From Anaerolineae bacterium (GTDB taxonomy: Bacteria > Chloroflexota > Anaerolineae > 4572-78 > J111), in NCBI GenBank assembly GCA_020433785.1, contig JAGRCC010000773.1, positions 1 to 22,696 of the forward strand: a stretch of 22,696 bases of DNA. Reading direction: 5' to 3'. Under the pieces are notes generated by a model. It did no database searches, was not told the origin of the DNA, and saw only the letters and a list, made by a program, of their open reading frames with translations. The position numbers and the translations under genes are program-made. Below, piece after piece: positions 20,801 through 22,696 of this stretch. The stretch's first letter is position 1; each line of letters begins with the position of its first letter.

Positions 20801-22696
20801 GGAATCTGCACCGCTTGAGCCGGCAGGCGGGAACAACGCTCTATATGACCTTGCTGGCCGCGTTCAAGGTACTGCTGCATCGCTACTCCGGCCAGACAGA
20901 CCTGGTCGTTGGCTCGCCCATAGCCAACCGCACCCGGCCGGAGATTGAGGCCCTGATTGGCTTCTTTGCCAATACCCTGGCCTTACGTTCAGATTTATCG
21001 GGCCGGCCCACCTTCCTGGATCTGTTAGCCCGGATAAAGCAGACAACCCAGGCCGCGTATGAGCATCAAGACCTACCTTTTGAAATGCTGGTCGAGGCTT
21101 TACAACCGGAACGCAGCTTGAGTCACTCGCCCCTTTTCCAGGTTATGTTTTCCTTACAAAACACGCCCCAGCCCAAACTGGCGCTACCCGACCTCAGTTT
21201 GCAGTTCATGGAAAACCAGACACTCACCGCCGCGTTTGATTTGGTTTTGGTGATAGAGGAACTTGACGGGGAGTTGACCGGCACCTGGATGTACAACACC
21301 GCCCTCTTTGAACCAGCCACGATAACCCGAATGACGGCCCATTTTCAGACCCTATTGGCCGGCATCATCGCCGATCCGAACCAACCCATTACCGATCTGC
21401 CGCTCCTGGCTGAGACAGAGCGACAGCAGCTCTTATTGCAATGGAACGAAACGCAGAGAAGTTATCCCGCAACGCAATGTCTGCACCACCTATTCGAGCA
21501 GCAGGTTGAGCGTACACCTGAGGCTATAGCCCTCATCTACCGCGAGCAGCAGTGGACCTATCAAGACCTTAACCGCCGCGCCAACCAACTGGCTCATTAC
21601 CTGCAATCCCTTGGCCTGGGTCCCGACAGCCTGGTCGGCATCTGTGTCGAACGCTCGTTGGAAATGATGGTCGGCCTGCTCGGCATTCTCAAAGCCGGGG
21701 CCACTTACATCCCCTTAGACCCTGCCTTTCCCCCCCAACGGCTGGCCTACATCCTGCAAGACGCCGACATCACGACCCTGGTCACCCAGCACAAGCTCGT
21801 TGACCACCTACCGGACCACACCGTCCAACCCGTTTATCTCGATACCGATTGGCCGACTATCGCTGCCCACCCTACCGACAACCTAACCGTTCCGGTTGCC
21901 CCCGAGGAGTTGGCTTACATCATCTACACCTCCGGCTCCACCGGCCGGCCCAAGGGGGTTCAGATTGCCCACCGGGCTGTGGTCAACTTCCTCACCGCGA
22001 TGCAGCAGCAACCCGGAATTGAGGCCAGTGATAAGCTACTGGCCGTCACGACCCTTTCCTTTGACATCGCCGTGTTGGAGTTATTCTTACCACTCACCGT
22101 TGGCGCTCAGGTGATTATTGTTGATCACGAAACCGCTCAGGACGGACGGTTGTTGGGGAAGACGCTGACCACCAGCCAGGCCACAGTTATGCAGGCCACC
22201 CCGGTCACCTGGCGGCTGCTGTTAGAGAGCGGCTGGTCCGGCGATAGCCAATTGAAAGCATTGTGTGGTGGCGAAGCCCTGCCACGTCAACTGGCGAACC
22301 AACTACTGGATAAGGTAGGTGCGTTGTGGAATATGTATGGGCCGACCGAAACGACTATCTGGTCGACGCTTTACCGGGTGACAGCAGGTCAAGGCTCTGT
22401 GTCGATCGGGCGGCCAATCGCCAACACGCAGATTTACATCTTAGACAGCCACCTCCAGCCGGTGCCTATCGGCGTCCCCGGAGGTCTGTACATCAGTGGC
22501 GCTGGTCTGGCACGAGGGTATCATCATCGCCCGGAACTGACCGAGGAAAAGTTCATCGACCATCCCTTTGAACCCGGCACGAGGCTGTATCACACCGGCG
22601 ATTTAGCCCGTTGGTTGCCCGATGGCACGATTGAGTTTTTGGGGCGGGTTGACCACCAGGTCAAAATCAGAGGCTTCCGCATTGAGCTGGGTGAAA
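4081..22696 (+). CDS. Hybrid PKS/NRPS megasynthase (FAAL-ACP-KS-AT-ACP-AMT-C-A-PCP-E-C-A[nMT]-PCP-C-A...), 3' end outside window
   Basis: This is one uninterrupted reading frame of 6205 complete codons with no stop before the window end. It is a cytosolic assembly line that adenylates a fatty acid, extends it once on a PKS module, transaminates the beta-keto group to a beta-amino fatty acyl thioester, and then adds amino acids. The predicted order is Asp/Asn-like (epimerised to D), N-methyl-Asn-like, Gly, then more beyond the window. No KR, DH, ER or monooxygenase domain lies between KS and AMT, so the beta-keto group must be intact for transamination. The head matches the iturin/mycosubtilin plan but carries an in-cis AT. 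All active-site motifs I checked are intact. An odd repeat-derived insert lies in the AT. The divergent neighbour is an extender-unit operon. No thioesterase is visible, as expected for an incomplete gene. Confidence 0.95.
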   Translation, partial: MTHQFTTVVDLLRRRAEHQPAQTAYTFLRDGEVEDGNLSYQALDQQARAIAARLQTIGRPGERVLLLFQPGLDYIAAFFGCLYAGMIAVPAYPPHPKRPMSRLKTIITNAEPKLCLASHDIWAKVAPRFAQDSTLTDLMGISTDTVDTAQADTWQRSNITSETLAFLQYTSGSTGTPKGVMVSHGNLLHNERLMATAMGHTSETIFVGWAPLFHDLGLVGNILQPLYLGIPCTLMSPLAFLQKPVRWLQAISHYRATSSGGPNFAYDLCVQKINPEDYPALDLSCWQVAFNGSEPVRAETMDRFAHTFQRYGFRPQAFYPAYGLAEATLFITGRTRNTPLKRYPVDMADLAHNQISPVAPEAASGPTLVSCGHSWLGQHLVIADPETFHRCSEGEIGEIWAAGPSIAQGYWQQPDETQSAFHAYLAPPALSKQIEDTTGGYTGPFLRTGDLGFLQEGQLFVTGRLKDVIIIRGQNHYPQDIELTVEQSHPALQPGSGAAFSIEADGQERLVVVHEIKRTHLRSLQAEAVCEQIRGAISGSHELHVYAIALLKPATIPKTSSGKIQRFACREAFLNNRLKLLSLERPPPAPPPETPAPIIEPPSNNPTASYSPQTIQQWLSEWVHRKLHIAVETIKPDKALADYGLDSLMTIELADDLEAWLNPAGVKIDTTLAWNHPTIAALADYIAGTLKKLTLHQPQPHSPEPKPSEPTATEPIAIIGLACRLPGGVHNADTFWQLLTTGRDTVSEIPASRWPVDAYYDPNPDTPGKMYTRYGSFLDAVDQFDPQFFGISPREAVGMDPQQRLLLEVCWEALEHAGLAADRLRGSQTGVFLGMCSDDYARLSVRPDNLSTINAYTSLGNTRSVAAGRLAYVLGLQGPTMQLDTACSSSLLAVHLACQSLRAGECELALVGGVNLILSPEATISLCQMKALSTDGRCKTFDAAADGYGRGEGCGMVVLKPLSAALADSDPVLAVIRGSAVNHDGQSNGLTAPNGTAQERVIRQALAKAQAQPHDIQFVETHGSGTILGDPIEILALNKALGQDRTTPLWIGSVKSNIGHLEGAAGVVSLLKTVLALQRRRIPPNLHFIEPNPHIPWSQLAVQVPTEPTSWSSNQTRPMAGVSSFGLSGTNVHVVLEAAPNPTETDPMLDKSAPPDLIKGRSSLQLLTLSAKTQTALAALAKRYEHYLATQPEADLADICLTANTGRSHFEHRLALIAESTAQLQDHLTTFQQSDELNPHLLTGSVTHQKPPKIAFLFTGQGSQYVDMGRELYETHPTFRQALDRCAQILKAYLDVPLLDILFPNRQDRNHQSPVPNLQPQNPNPQSPISNYQSPITNLQPFDFAQDRSPISQTLYTQPALFAVEYALAEVWRSWGIEPDIVMGHSAGEYVAACVAGVMSLEDGLKLIAIRGRLMQAGQTAGATAVIFAETQRVSQTIAPYADRISLAGFNSPRETLIAGAADALEAVLDAFEQAGIEGKRLPLAHASHSPLMEPILAEFEQIAAQVTYHPPHTKLISNVTGTFIEAVDAGYWRRHMRQPVQFAAGIQQLQAAACTVMIELGPQPVLLWLARQNWTGPTEVCWLPSLWSIRSDWEQMLLSLGELYVNGAAIDWDRFEQTNPAGTGPERRKVTLPSYPFQRQRYWLPSPKAQPVTSPPIQAGSPVAQDAARPAPVEDIQAKLQGIIAGLLHIAPTEINIHTPFLEMGSDSLILMEAIRVIEKRFGLRLAVRQFFEELSTIESLAHYISRYAQPPPPQPAPDLQSGVDQSPIQPDAPPLIGELAPNAVERIMQQQLQMVSETMQKVVSEQLAFLQGGRLPNPPTPTPSATRPSQTESSIRYDPISTQPLAPPTSQDTSHLTGLTPQQQRHLDTLIRRYTTRTPTSKQLAQQHRPVLADSRATVGFRPSIKEMLYPLAGQRAQGSRLWDVDGNEYIDLTMGFGVYLFGHQPAFIEQVLQEQLSSGEPMGPRSRLVGQVASHITDLTGHERVAFCNSGTEAVMAAMRLARAATGRIKIAMFEGAYHGHSDGTALGFQWRGEQRLAAPVAAGIPHNMADNVLLLEYGNPDSLRTIREQAHTLAGVLVEPVQSRKPWLQLSTFLHELRTLTHELDLPLIFDEMITGFRVHPRGAQGWFGLEADIATYGKLVGGGLPIGIVAGKAAYLDGIDGGAWQYGDASYPQVERTFFGGTFCQHPLAMATALSVLEHLRQAGPDLQTQLNERTAQFARRLNTFFEAEDVPIEVVYYGSLFRFKYNGNLELFYYHLLLKGVYIWEWRNCFLSTAHTDDDLETIIRAVQETVSELRDGGFLPAPKLAERPATATRTPLTEAQRQLWVLSQIDEQGSLSYHEVVTVRLQGRLDIEAMRRAAQRVVERHEALRTTISADGAYQDIHPSLTIDLPLIDMSRQNNRASDQAIADWFAQENCKPFDLTEGPLFRLTLLKRDHQTHLLTLSAHHIMVDGWSLNLVLQDLAAFYEIEHQGRADHLEPVHQYSDYIQWLGEPDQTEKMAGQEAYWWDQLAAPLPILELPTDHPYPTVRTFHGRRYTRHLNPQLGQELRRLSQQQNSTFFMTCLTAYHILLHRLTGQQDVIVGIPTAGRSLEGSETLVGYCTHLLPIRSNITGSPTFVEYLAQVKGILLDALEHSDVPYARLLNKLNITREASRSPLISTTFNLDKPGPIPAMADLELEFVSSPLNFTHFDLSLNLLDLTGELALDWQYNTDLFEPATIERISIYFETLLAGIVANPTQSLLELPLLPPMERHRILVDWNDTKTEYVQDKCLHQLFESQVEQTPDAVAVVFENHHLTYRELNWRANRLAHHLQALGVGPEQFVGLYVERSLEMMVGILAILKAGGAYLPLAATLPSERLAFMVQDAGVKVLLAQEHLLTQPLPDSVHVVNLNSTWSTKEINPTSSVAPDNLAYLLYTSGSTGHPKGVTVAHRQVVNYCFGVMAQCQLPPGLSYAMVQPLSVDSSVTVLFPPLWIGGVLHLISREQSLDAEALAAYFQQHVIDCLKIAPSHLAALLPAQVLPRQRLIIGGEASRWDWVVERQQEADCIIFNHYGPTETTVGVLTHRVEGDEADYVTTPIGQPLPNTQAYILDPTHHPTPIGVPGELFIGGANVARGYRNLPGLTAEKFIPDPFSRTPGARLYRTGDVCRYLDDGTIEFLGRTDDQVKIRGFRIEPGEIESALAQHPQVQDVVVLAREDIATEKRLVAYIVAQPEPPEQSDLRRYAQDKLPDYMVPAAFVFVAALPRTAHGKLDRQALPVPQYEPRTTYAPPHTSTEKSLAAIWQEVLRLDQVGRHDNFFDIGGDSIIAIQIVSRARQAGLHFTPKDLFQYQTVANLVSTVSHTVSIQTEQGLVDGDVLLTPIQQWFFERNLADPNHYNQAVLLEVRPHIQESLLAQTLPHLLRHHDALRLRFELTASGWRQRYTDPGQPDAIPFEVVNLAHLPPTEQRTAVERHAQTCQTGLNLADGPLLRLVLFQHGSDQPALLLWVIHHLVVDGVSWRVLLEDLNTVYHQLERDEVVELPAKTTSFKAWSTALRRYTSSEPLTSERAYWASHHNETLAGLPMDNPAGLARNTVASTASLSCQLTEAETQTLLQAAPAAYRTQVSDLLLTALTQAVTGWTGNPTLLIDLEGHGREALTDELDLSRTVGWFTSRFPVLLQLDHDDPGEAIQSIKEQIRQMPRKGLGYGILRYLAQESALAQLPPAPISFNYLGQFDNLLKEAAPDSLFTGVAEADYGTTRSPAQQRSYLLEVDGLVVNNRLRFEWTYSHHIHTQATIQKLADSFLDALRRLMAHCLSPEAGGVTPSDFDLLNLNDQKLEMITRKLADRGQLKNVADIYPLSHLQKGLLFETLYSHAGYMYCQQLCLTLAGDLKSDLFRQAWQQLITRHPTLGAAFLWEGLAEPVQVIPRHVDLPWVEQDWRGLPEAEQSAKLTAHLQADRNRGFDLTQAPQMRFELIQIRDDTYHFIWTYHHLLVDGWCLSIIFKECFALYEALLEATAHGDITPTDQSLPLPPPRPYRDYLRWLQNQDMAQAEAYWRETLQGFTARTPLVVDHPPTSEAGPYVESVFPLSGALSEALQKFARHHRLTMNTLFQAAWALLLSRYSGEKEVMFGMTVSGRPAALPGVEEMVGLFINALPLRIRVSPAEPVLPWLHQVQLQLRQGEEYSYTPLVDIQGWSDIPRSQPMFDSLFVFENYPLDAAIRRGQLAGVQLQQMQSFDPTHYLLSIAVVPDERLVLTFNYESSRFEAAAIARMAAHLQQLLAGMIANPEQPVGQIPLLTDAEHHQLLVTWNNTHTDYPLDRCLHQLFEAQVERSPDAVAVVSEDQHLTYHQLNRRANQLAHHLQSLGVGPETLVGVYLDRSPEMVVSLLGILKAGGAYVPLDPALPPERLALMIEEVQLSVLLTQKHLESGLPNYPGQTLCLDTNGDNLAQASVENPTSEVTPDNLIYVLYTSGSTGVPKGVMIPHRGVINYLTWAGQAYLTPKDSKGGRIPLHSSLSFDLTVTSLFLPLLSGQGLVLVADDPAGQSLVENLIDRPNHQLLKLTPAHLKLLHEQLPDLAAITQTLILGGEALHGADVTRWLAESPQTQIFNEYGPTETVVGCCVYEVSAQTDCGDEIPIGRPIANTRLYILDRYLQPVPVGVIGELYIAGLQVGRGYLNRPGLTAEKFIPNPFPTNNNEEEAGGRLYKSGDLARYRLDDSGQPIIEFLGRADRQVKVRGFRIELGEIEAALHHHQAIRESVVLLREDTPRDKRLVAYLASQMTSQSIEAEVISQWQSLYEDTYQQPSPQPDPTFNLAGWNSSYTGQPLPDEQMREWLDHTVDQILALNPGSVLEIGCGTGLLLSRIAPHCQLYWGTDFSQRVLDYVATLQQSATDLDHVRLSCRMAHDFTGFEPNAFDTLILNSVVQYFPSLDYLMRVLAEALKVVKPGGFIYIGDVRSLPLLESYHASVQLHQAADDLSRDALQQRIQQRLLDEEELVIDPAFFQVLPHHWPQISHVQIQPKRGRYHNELTCFRYEVILTVNNAKETQPEETPLSLSQPAEIRWRDWQQENLSLTAVRHLLAVDQPALLGLRGIPNARLTKENETLTWLTSAHQESVEALRHRLSKGATAVDPAELWALEDDYPYQVTLSWSDIEPHQGRLDVVFKRNDVEQEIEALARPPLKPWHSYANNPLRGKISRALIPQVRQFLQQKLPDYMIPTAFMLLDQFPLTSNGKIDRQALPAPLRQRTLSENFVSPRTPIEKHITAIWSEVLGLEPAEIGIHDNFFDHGGHSLLATQIVSRMRHTFQIELSLRRLFEHPTVAALAKDVIQAKQEAVPPIEPISRAQALPLSFAQQRLWFLDQLEGPNPTYNIPTALKLNGPLDMMALSGALNTIVQRHEVLRTTFRTQAGVARQMIHPTVTFQLPLIDLQTLPAELQTIEVDRLIETEALHCFDLSQDLPIRARLLRLDQQAFVLLVTFHHIAADGWSTGVLIREVTALYRAYAQGLPSPLPDLPIQYADFAYWQRQWLADEIPGQRPLTKQLTYWQQQFSPMPPALTLPTDHARPAQMTFHGTQLSFTVPSDLNRNLHRLSRQAGTTLYMTLLAAFKVLLHRYSGQTDLVVGSPIANRTRPEIEALIGFFANTLALRSDLSGRPTFLDLLARIKQTTQAAYEHQDLPFEMLVEALQPERSLSHSPLFQVMFSLQNTPQPKLALPDLSLQFMENQTLTAAFDLVLVIEELDGELTGTWMYNTALFEPATITRMTAHFQTLLAGIIADPNQPITDLPLLAETERQQLLLQWNETQRSYPATQCLHHLFEQQVERTPEAIALIYREQQWTYQDLNRRANQLAHYLQSLGLGPDSLVGICVERSLEMMVGLLGILKAGATYIPLDPAFPPQRLAYILQDADITTLVTQHKLVDHLPDHTVQPVYLDTDWPTIAAHPTDNLTVPVAPEELAYIIYTSGSTGRPKGVQIAHRAVVNFLTAMQQQPGIEASDKLLAVTTLSFDIAVLELFLPLTVGAQVIIVDHETAQDGRLLGKTLTTSQATVMQATPVTWRLLLESGWSGDSQLKALCGGEALPRQLANQLLDKVGALWNMYGPTETTIWSTLYRVTAGQGSVSIGRPIANTQIYILDSHLQPVPIGVPGGLYISGAGLARGYHHRPELTEEKFIDHPFEPGTRLYHTGDLARWLPDGTIEFLGRVDHQVKIRGFRIELGE
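5911..6147 (+). other. Domain: ACP1, residues ~611-689
   Basis: This carrier domain receives the fatty acyl group from the FAAL. The phosphopantetheine site is Ser647 in DYGLDSLMTIEL. It is separated from the KS by a proline-rich linker. Confidence 0.92.
6220..7494 (+). other. Domain: ketosynthase (KS), residues ~714-1138
   Basis: This is an elongating ketosynthase. It starts with EPIAIIGLACRLPGG and has the complete triad: Cys887 in DTACSSS, His1022 in ETHGSGT and His1060 in KSNIGH. It condenses the fatty acyl group from ACP1 with the extender on ACP2, adding two carbons. The NVHVVLEEA-type end is present as NVHVVLEAAP near residue 1132. Confidence 0.95.
7996..8139 (+). repeat. In-frame repeat-derived insertion inside the AT coding region
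   Basis: Compared with the usual AT sequence, which runs directly from LFP into a TxYTQPALFA stretch, residues about 1306-1353 are extra and rich in Q, N, P and S. The DNA core is six consecutive heptamers at 8056-8097 (CAATCTC, CAATCTC, CAATTAC, CAATCTC, CAATTAC, CAATCTC), preceded by degenerate CCAATCC/CCAACC-like DNA. A 24-bp unit (8101-8124, PFDFAQDR) splits a further heptamer, and the array resumes with TCTC and CAATCTC (8125-8135). The frame stays open throughout and the catalytic motifs downstream are intact. Confidence 0.85.
8101..8124 (+). repeat. 24-bp dispersed repeat nested in the heptamer array
   Basis: This unit contains TTCGACTTCGCTCAGGACAG and encodes PFDFAQDR. It sits between CAA (8098-8100) and TCTC (8125-8128), which together would form one CAATCTC heptamer. 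Its 24 bp equal eight codons, so the frame is kept. A close relative lies at 311-329. Confidence 0.75.
9100..9327 (+). other. Domain: ACP2, residues ~1674-1749
   Basis: This carrier holds the extender and then the beta-keto and beta-amino acyl chain. The phosphopantetheine Ser1709 is in EMGSDSLILMEAI. The following linker (9328-9735) is rich in P, Q, S and T and includes a glutamine-rich amphipathic helix (NAVERIMQQQLQMVSETMQ region, about 1785-1815) of the kind often found just before AMT domains in mixed PKS/NRPS proteins. Confidence 0.92.
9733..10995 (+). other. Domain: PLP-dependent aminotransferase (AMT, class III/GSAM-like), residues ~1885-2305
   Basis: This domain converts the ACP-bound beta-ketoacyl group to a beta-amino acyl group. 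The fold is the class III (glutamate-1-semialdehyde aminomutase-like) type used in mycosubtilin/iturin and microcystin synthases. Visible motifs are LWDVDGNEYIDL near the start, FCNSGTEAVMAAMRLAR, FDEMITGFR (Asp2115 binding the PLP ring) and the Schiff-base Lys2143 in YGKLVGGGLPIG. The amino donor is unknown; the family commonly uses Glu, Gln or Asn. Confidence 0.93.
11044..12345 (+). other. Domain: condensation C1, residues ~2322-2755
   Basis: C1 joins the beta-amino acyl donor on ACP2 to the first amino acid on PCP1. The active-site motif is H2452-H-I-M-V-D-G (His2453 catalytic, Asp2457). It opens with LTEAQRQLWVLSQ, a start seen in C domains that follow AMT domains. Confidence 0.92.
12406..13875 (+). 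other. Domain: adenylation A1, predicted Asp/Asn-like but atypical, residues ~2776-3265
   Basis: A1 is a complete amino-acid adenylation domain: YTSGSTGHPKGV (2922-2933), YGPTETT, RTGDV, VKIRGFRIE and catalytic Lys3256 in HGKLDRQ. Aligning by eye to GrsA gives the pocket D2968, S2969, T2972, K3011, I3032, G3034, H3057, V3065, G3066, K3256 (DSTKIGHVGK). This is close to the known Asp code DLTKVGHIGK except for Ser in place of Leu at the second position. The usual PLDP near the N-terminus is PLAA here (2855-2858). Asp is the best guess; Asn or a modified Asp is possible. Confidence 0.85.
13918..14115 (+). other. Domain: PCP1, residues ~3280-3345
   Basis: Peptidyl carrier with Ser3310 in FDIGGDSIIAIQ. 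The GGDS form, rather than GGHS, is the type usually found just before epimerisation domains, matching the E domain that follows. Confidence 0.93.
14161..15480 (+). other. Domain: epimerisation (E), residues ~3361-3800
   Basis: E converts the first amino acid from L to D while on PCP1. Its motifs are LTPIQQWFF, H3495-H-L-V-V-D-G-V-S-W-R, E3636-G-H-G-R-E, SRTVGWFTSRFP and ISFNYLGQFD, all typical of E rather than C domains. All the residues expected for activity are present, so the product's first amino acid should be D. Confidence 0.93.
15592..16920 (+). other. Domain: condensation C2 (DCL type expected), residues ~3838-4280
   Basis: C2 joins the D-configured donor to the second residue. It opens with DIYPLSHLQKGLLF and has H3976-H-L-L-V-D-G-W. 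The DIYPLSPxQ-like opening is characteristic of DCL or dual C domains; with a separate E domain upstream, DCL is the natural assignment. Confidence 0.9.
16978..19776 (+). other. Domain: adenylation A2, predicted Asn, with inserted N-methyltransferase, residues ~4300-5232
   Basis: A2 has YTSGSTGVPKGVMIPH, YGPTETV, KSGDLARY, VKVRGFRIELGEIE and Lys5222 in NGKIDRQ. The pocket read by eye is D4506, L4507, T4510, K4548, I4572, G4574, E4598, V4606, G4607, K5222 (DLTKIGEVGK), nearly identical to the known Asn code DLTKLGEVGK. A methyltransferase is inserted after the FRIELGEIE motif and before Lys5222, as in other N-methylating A domains. The stretch 19183-19680 is the usual C-terminal extension, ending in SYANNPL and LPDYMIP. 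Confidence 0.88.
18397..19182 (+). other. Domain: N-methyltransferase (nMT) inserted in A2, residues ~4773-5034
   Basis: A SAM-dependent methyltransferase: the SAM loop is V4838-L-E-I-G-C-G-T-G4846, followed by WGTDFSQRVLDYV, NSVVQYFPSLDYL and KPGGFIYIGDVRS. Its position inside an A domain, between the A8 and A10 motifs, indicates N-methylation of the aminoacyl thioester on PCP2 before condensation. It is not expected to be an O-methyltransferase for the extender. Confidence 0.9.
19810..20040 (+). other. Domain: PCP2, residues ~5244-5320
   Basis: Peptidyl carrier with Ser5280 in FDHGGHSLLATQIV. The GGHS form fits a carrier feeding straight into a C domain, so the second residue should remain L. 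Confidence 0.93.
20089..21372 (+). other. Domain: condensation C3 (LCL type), residues ~5337-5764
   Basis: C3 opens with LPLSFAQQRLWFLDQL and has H5468-H-I-A-A-D-G-W-S with catalytic His5469, plus IGFFANTLALR and HQDLPFEMLVE. All are typical of LCL domains joining two L residues, here the N-methylated residue and Gly. Confidence 0.92.
21478..22696 (+). other. Domain: adenylation A3, predicted Gly, truncated by the window end
   Basis: A3 shows YTSGSTGRPKGVQIAH, YGPTETT, HTGDLARW and VKIRGFRIELGE before the window ends. The pocket by eye is D5995, I5996, L5999, Q6038, L6061, G6063, M6085, I6093, W6094 (DILQLGMIW), nearly the known Gly code DILQLGLIW. The tenth pocket residue, a Lys near the end of the domain, lies outside the window. 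Confidence 0.88.

Overview
The window holds one end of a hybrid PKS/NRPS lipopeptide biosynthetic locus. It has two divergent transcription units separated by a 310-bp control region. A four-gene minus-strand operon (about 372-3770) encodes an FkbK/J/I/H-type set: 3-hydroxyacyl-CoA dehydrogenase, discrete ACP, acyl-CoA dehydrogenase, and HAD-type glyceryl-transfer protein. Enzymes of these four families make hydroxymalonyl-ACP or, with an O-methyltransferase, methoxymalonyl-ACP, an unusual polyketide extender. A single plus-strand reading frame starts at 4081 and is still open at the window end after 6205 complete codons.

The domain order of the giant protein, read directly from motifs, is FAAL-ACP-KS-AT-ACP-aminotransferase (AMT)-C-A-PCP-E-C-A(with N-methyltransferase)-PCP-C-A... 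The first part resembles the iturin/mycosubtilin and microcystin-type beta-amino fatty acid assembly line: a fatty acid is adenylated, extended once, and its beta-keto group is transaminated because there is no KR/DH/ER. The peptide part begins with an Asp/Asn-like residue epimerised to D, then an Asn-like residue predicted to be N-methylated, then Gly. The neighbouring extender operon suggests the single PKS extension uses hydroxymalonyl- or methoxymalonyl-ACP, giving a 3-amino-2-hydroxy (or 2-methoxy) fatty acyl head group without an oxygenase. This coupling is the main biological idea of the window; it is inference from context, not proven.

Layout: 1-371 is non-coding and repeat-rich (two palindromic repeat units and a short dispersed-repeat fragment). 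372-3770 is the extender-unit operon. 3771-4080 is a divergent promoter region containing a 125-bp MITE-like element with a 4-bp target duplication. 4081-22696 is the megasynthase, whose AT domain carries an in-frame, repeat-derived insertion of about 48 residues with a second repeat nested inside it.

Organism: moderate GC by eye, bacterial promoters and Shine-Dalgarno sites, abundant short dispersed repeats (CAATCTC heptamers, a TTCGAC...GCTCAGGACAG unit, GACTTACGCA termini) and a cyanobacterium-like NRPS/PKS style. From memory these repeats suggest a filamentous Chloroflexota member or a cyanobacterium; I lean to Chloroflexota at low confidence.
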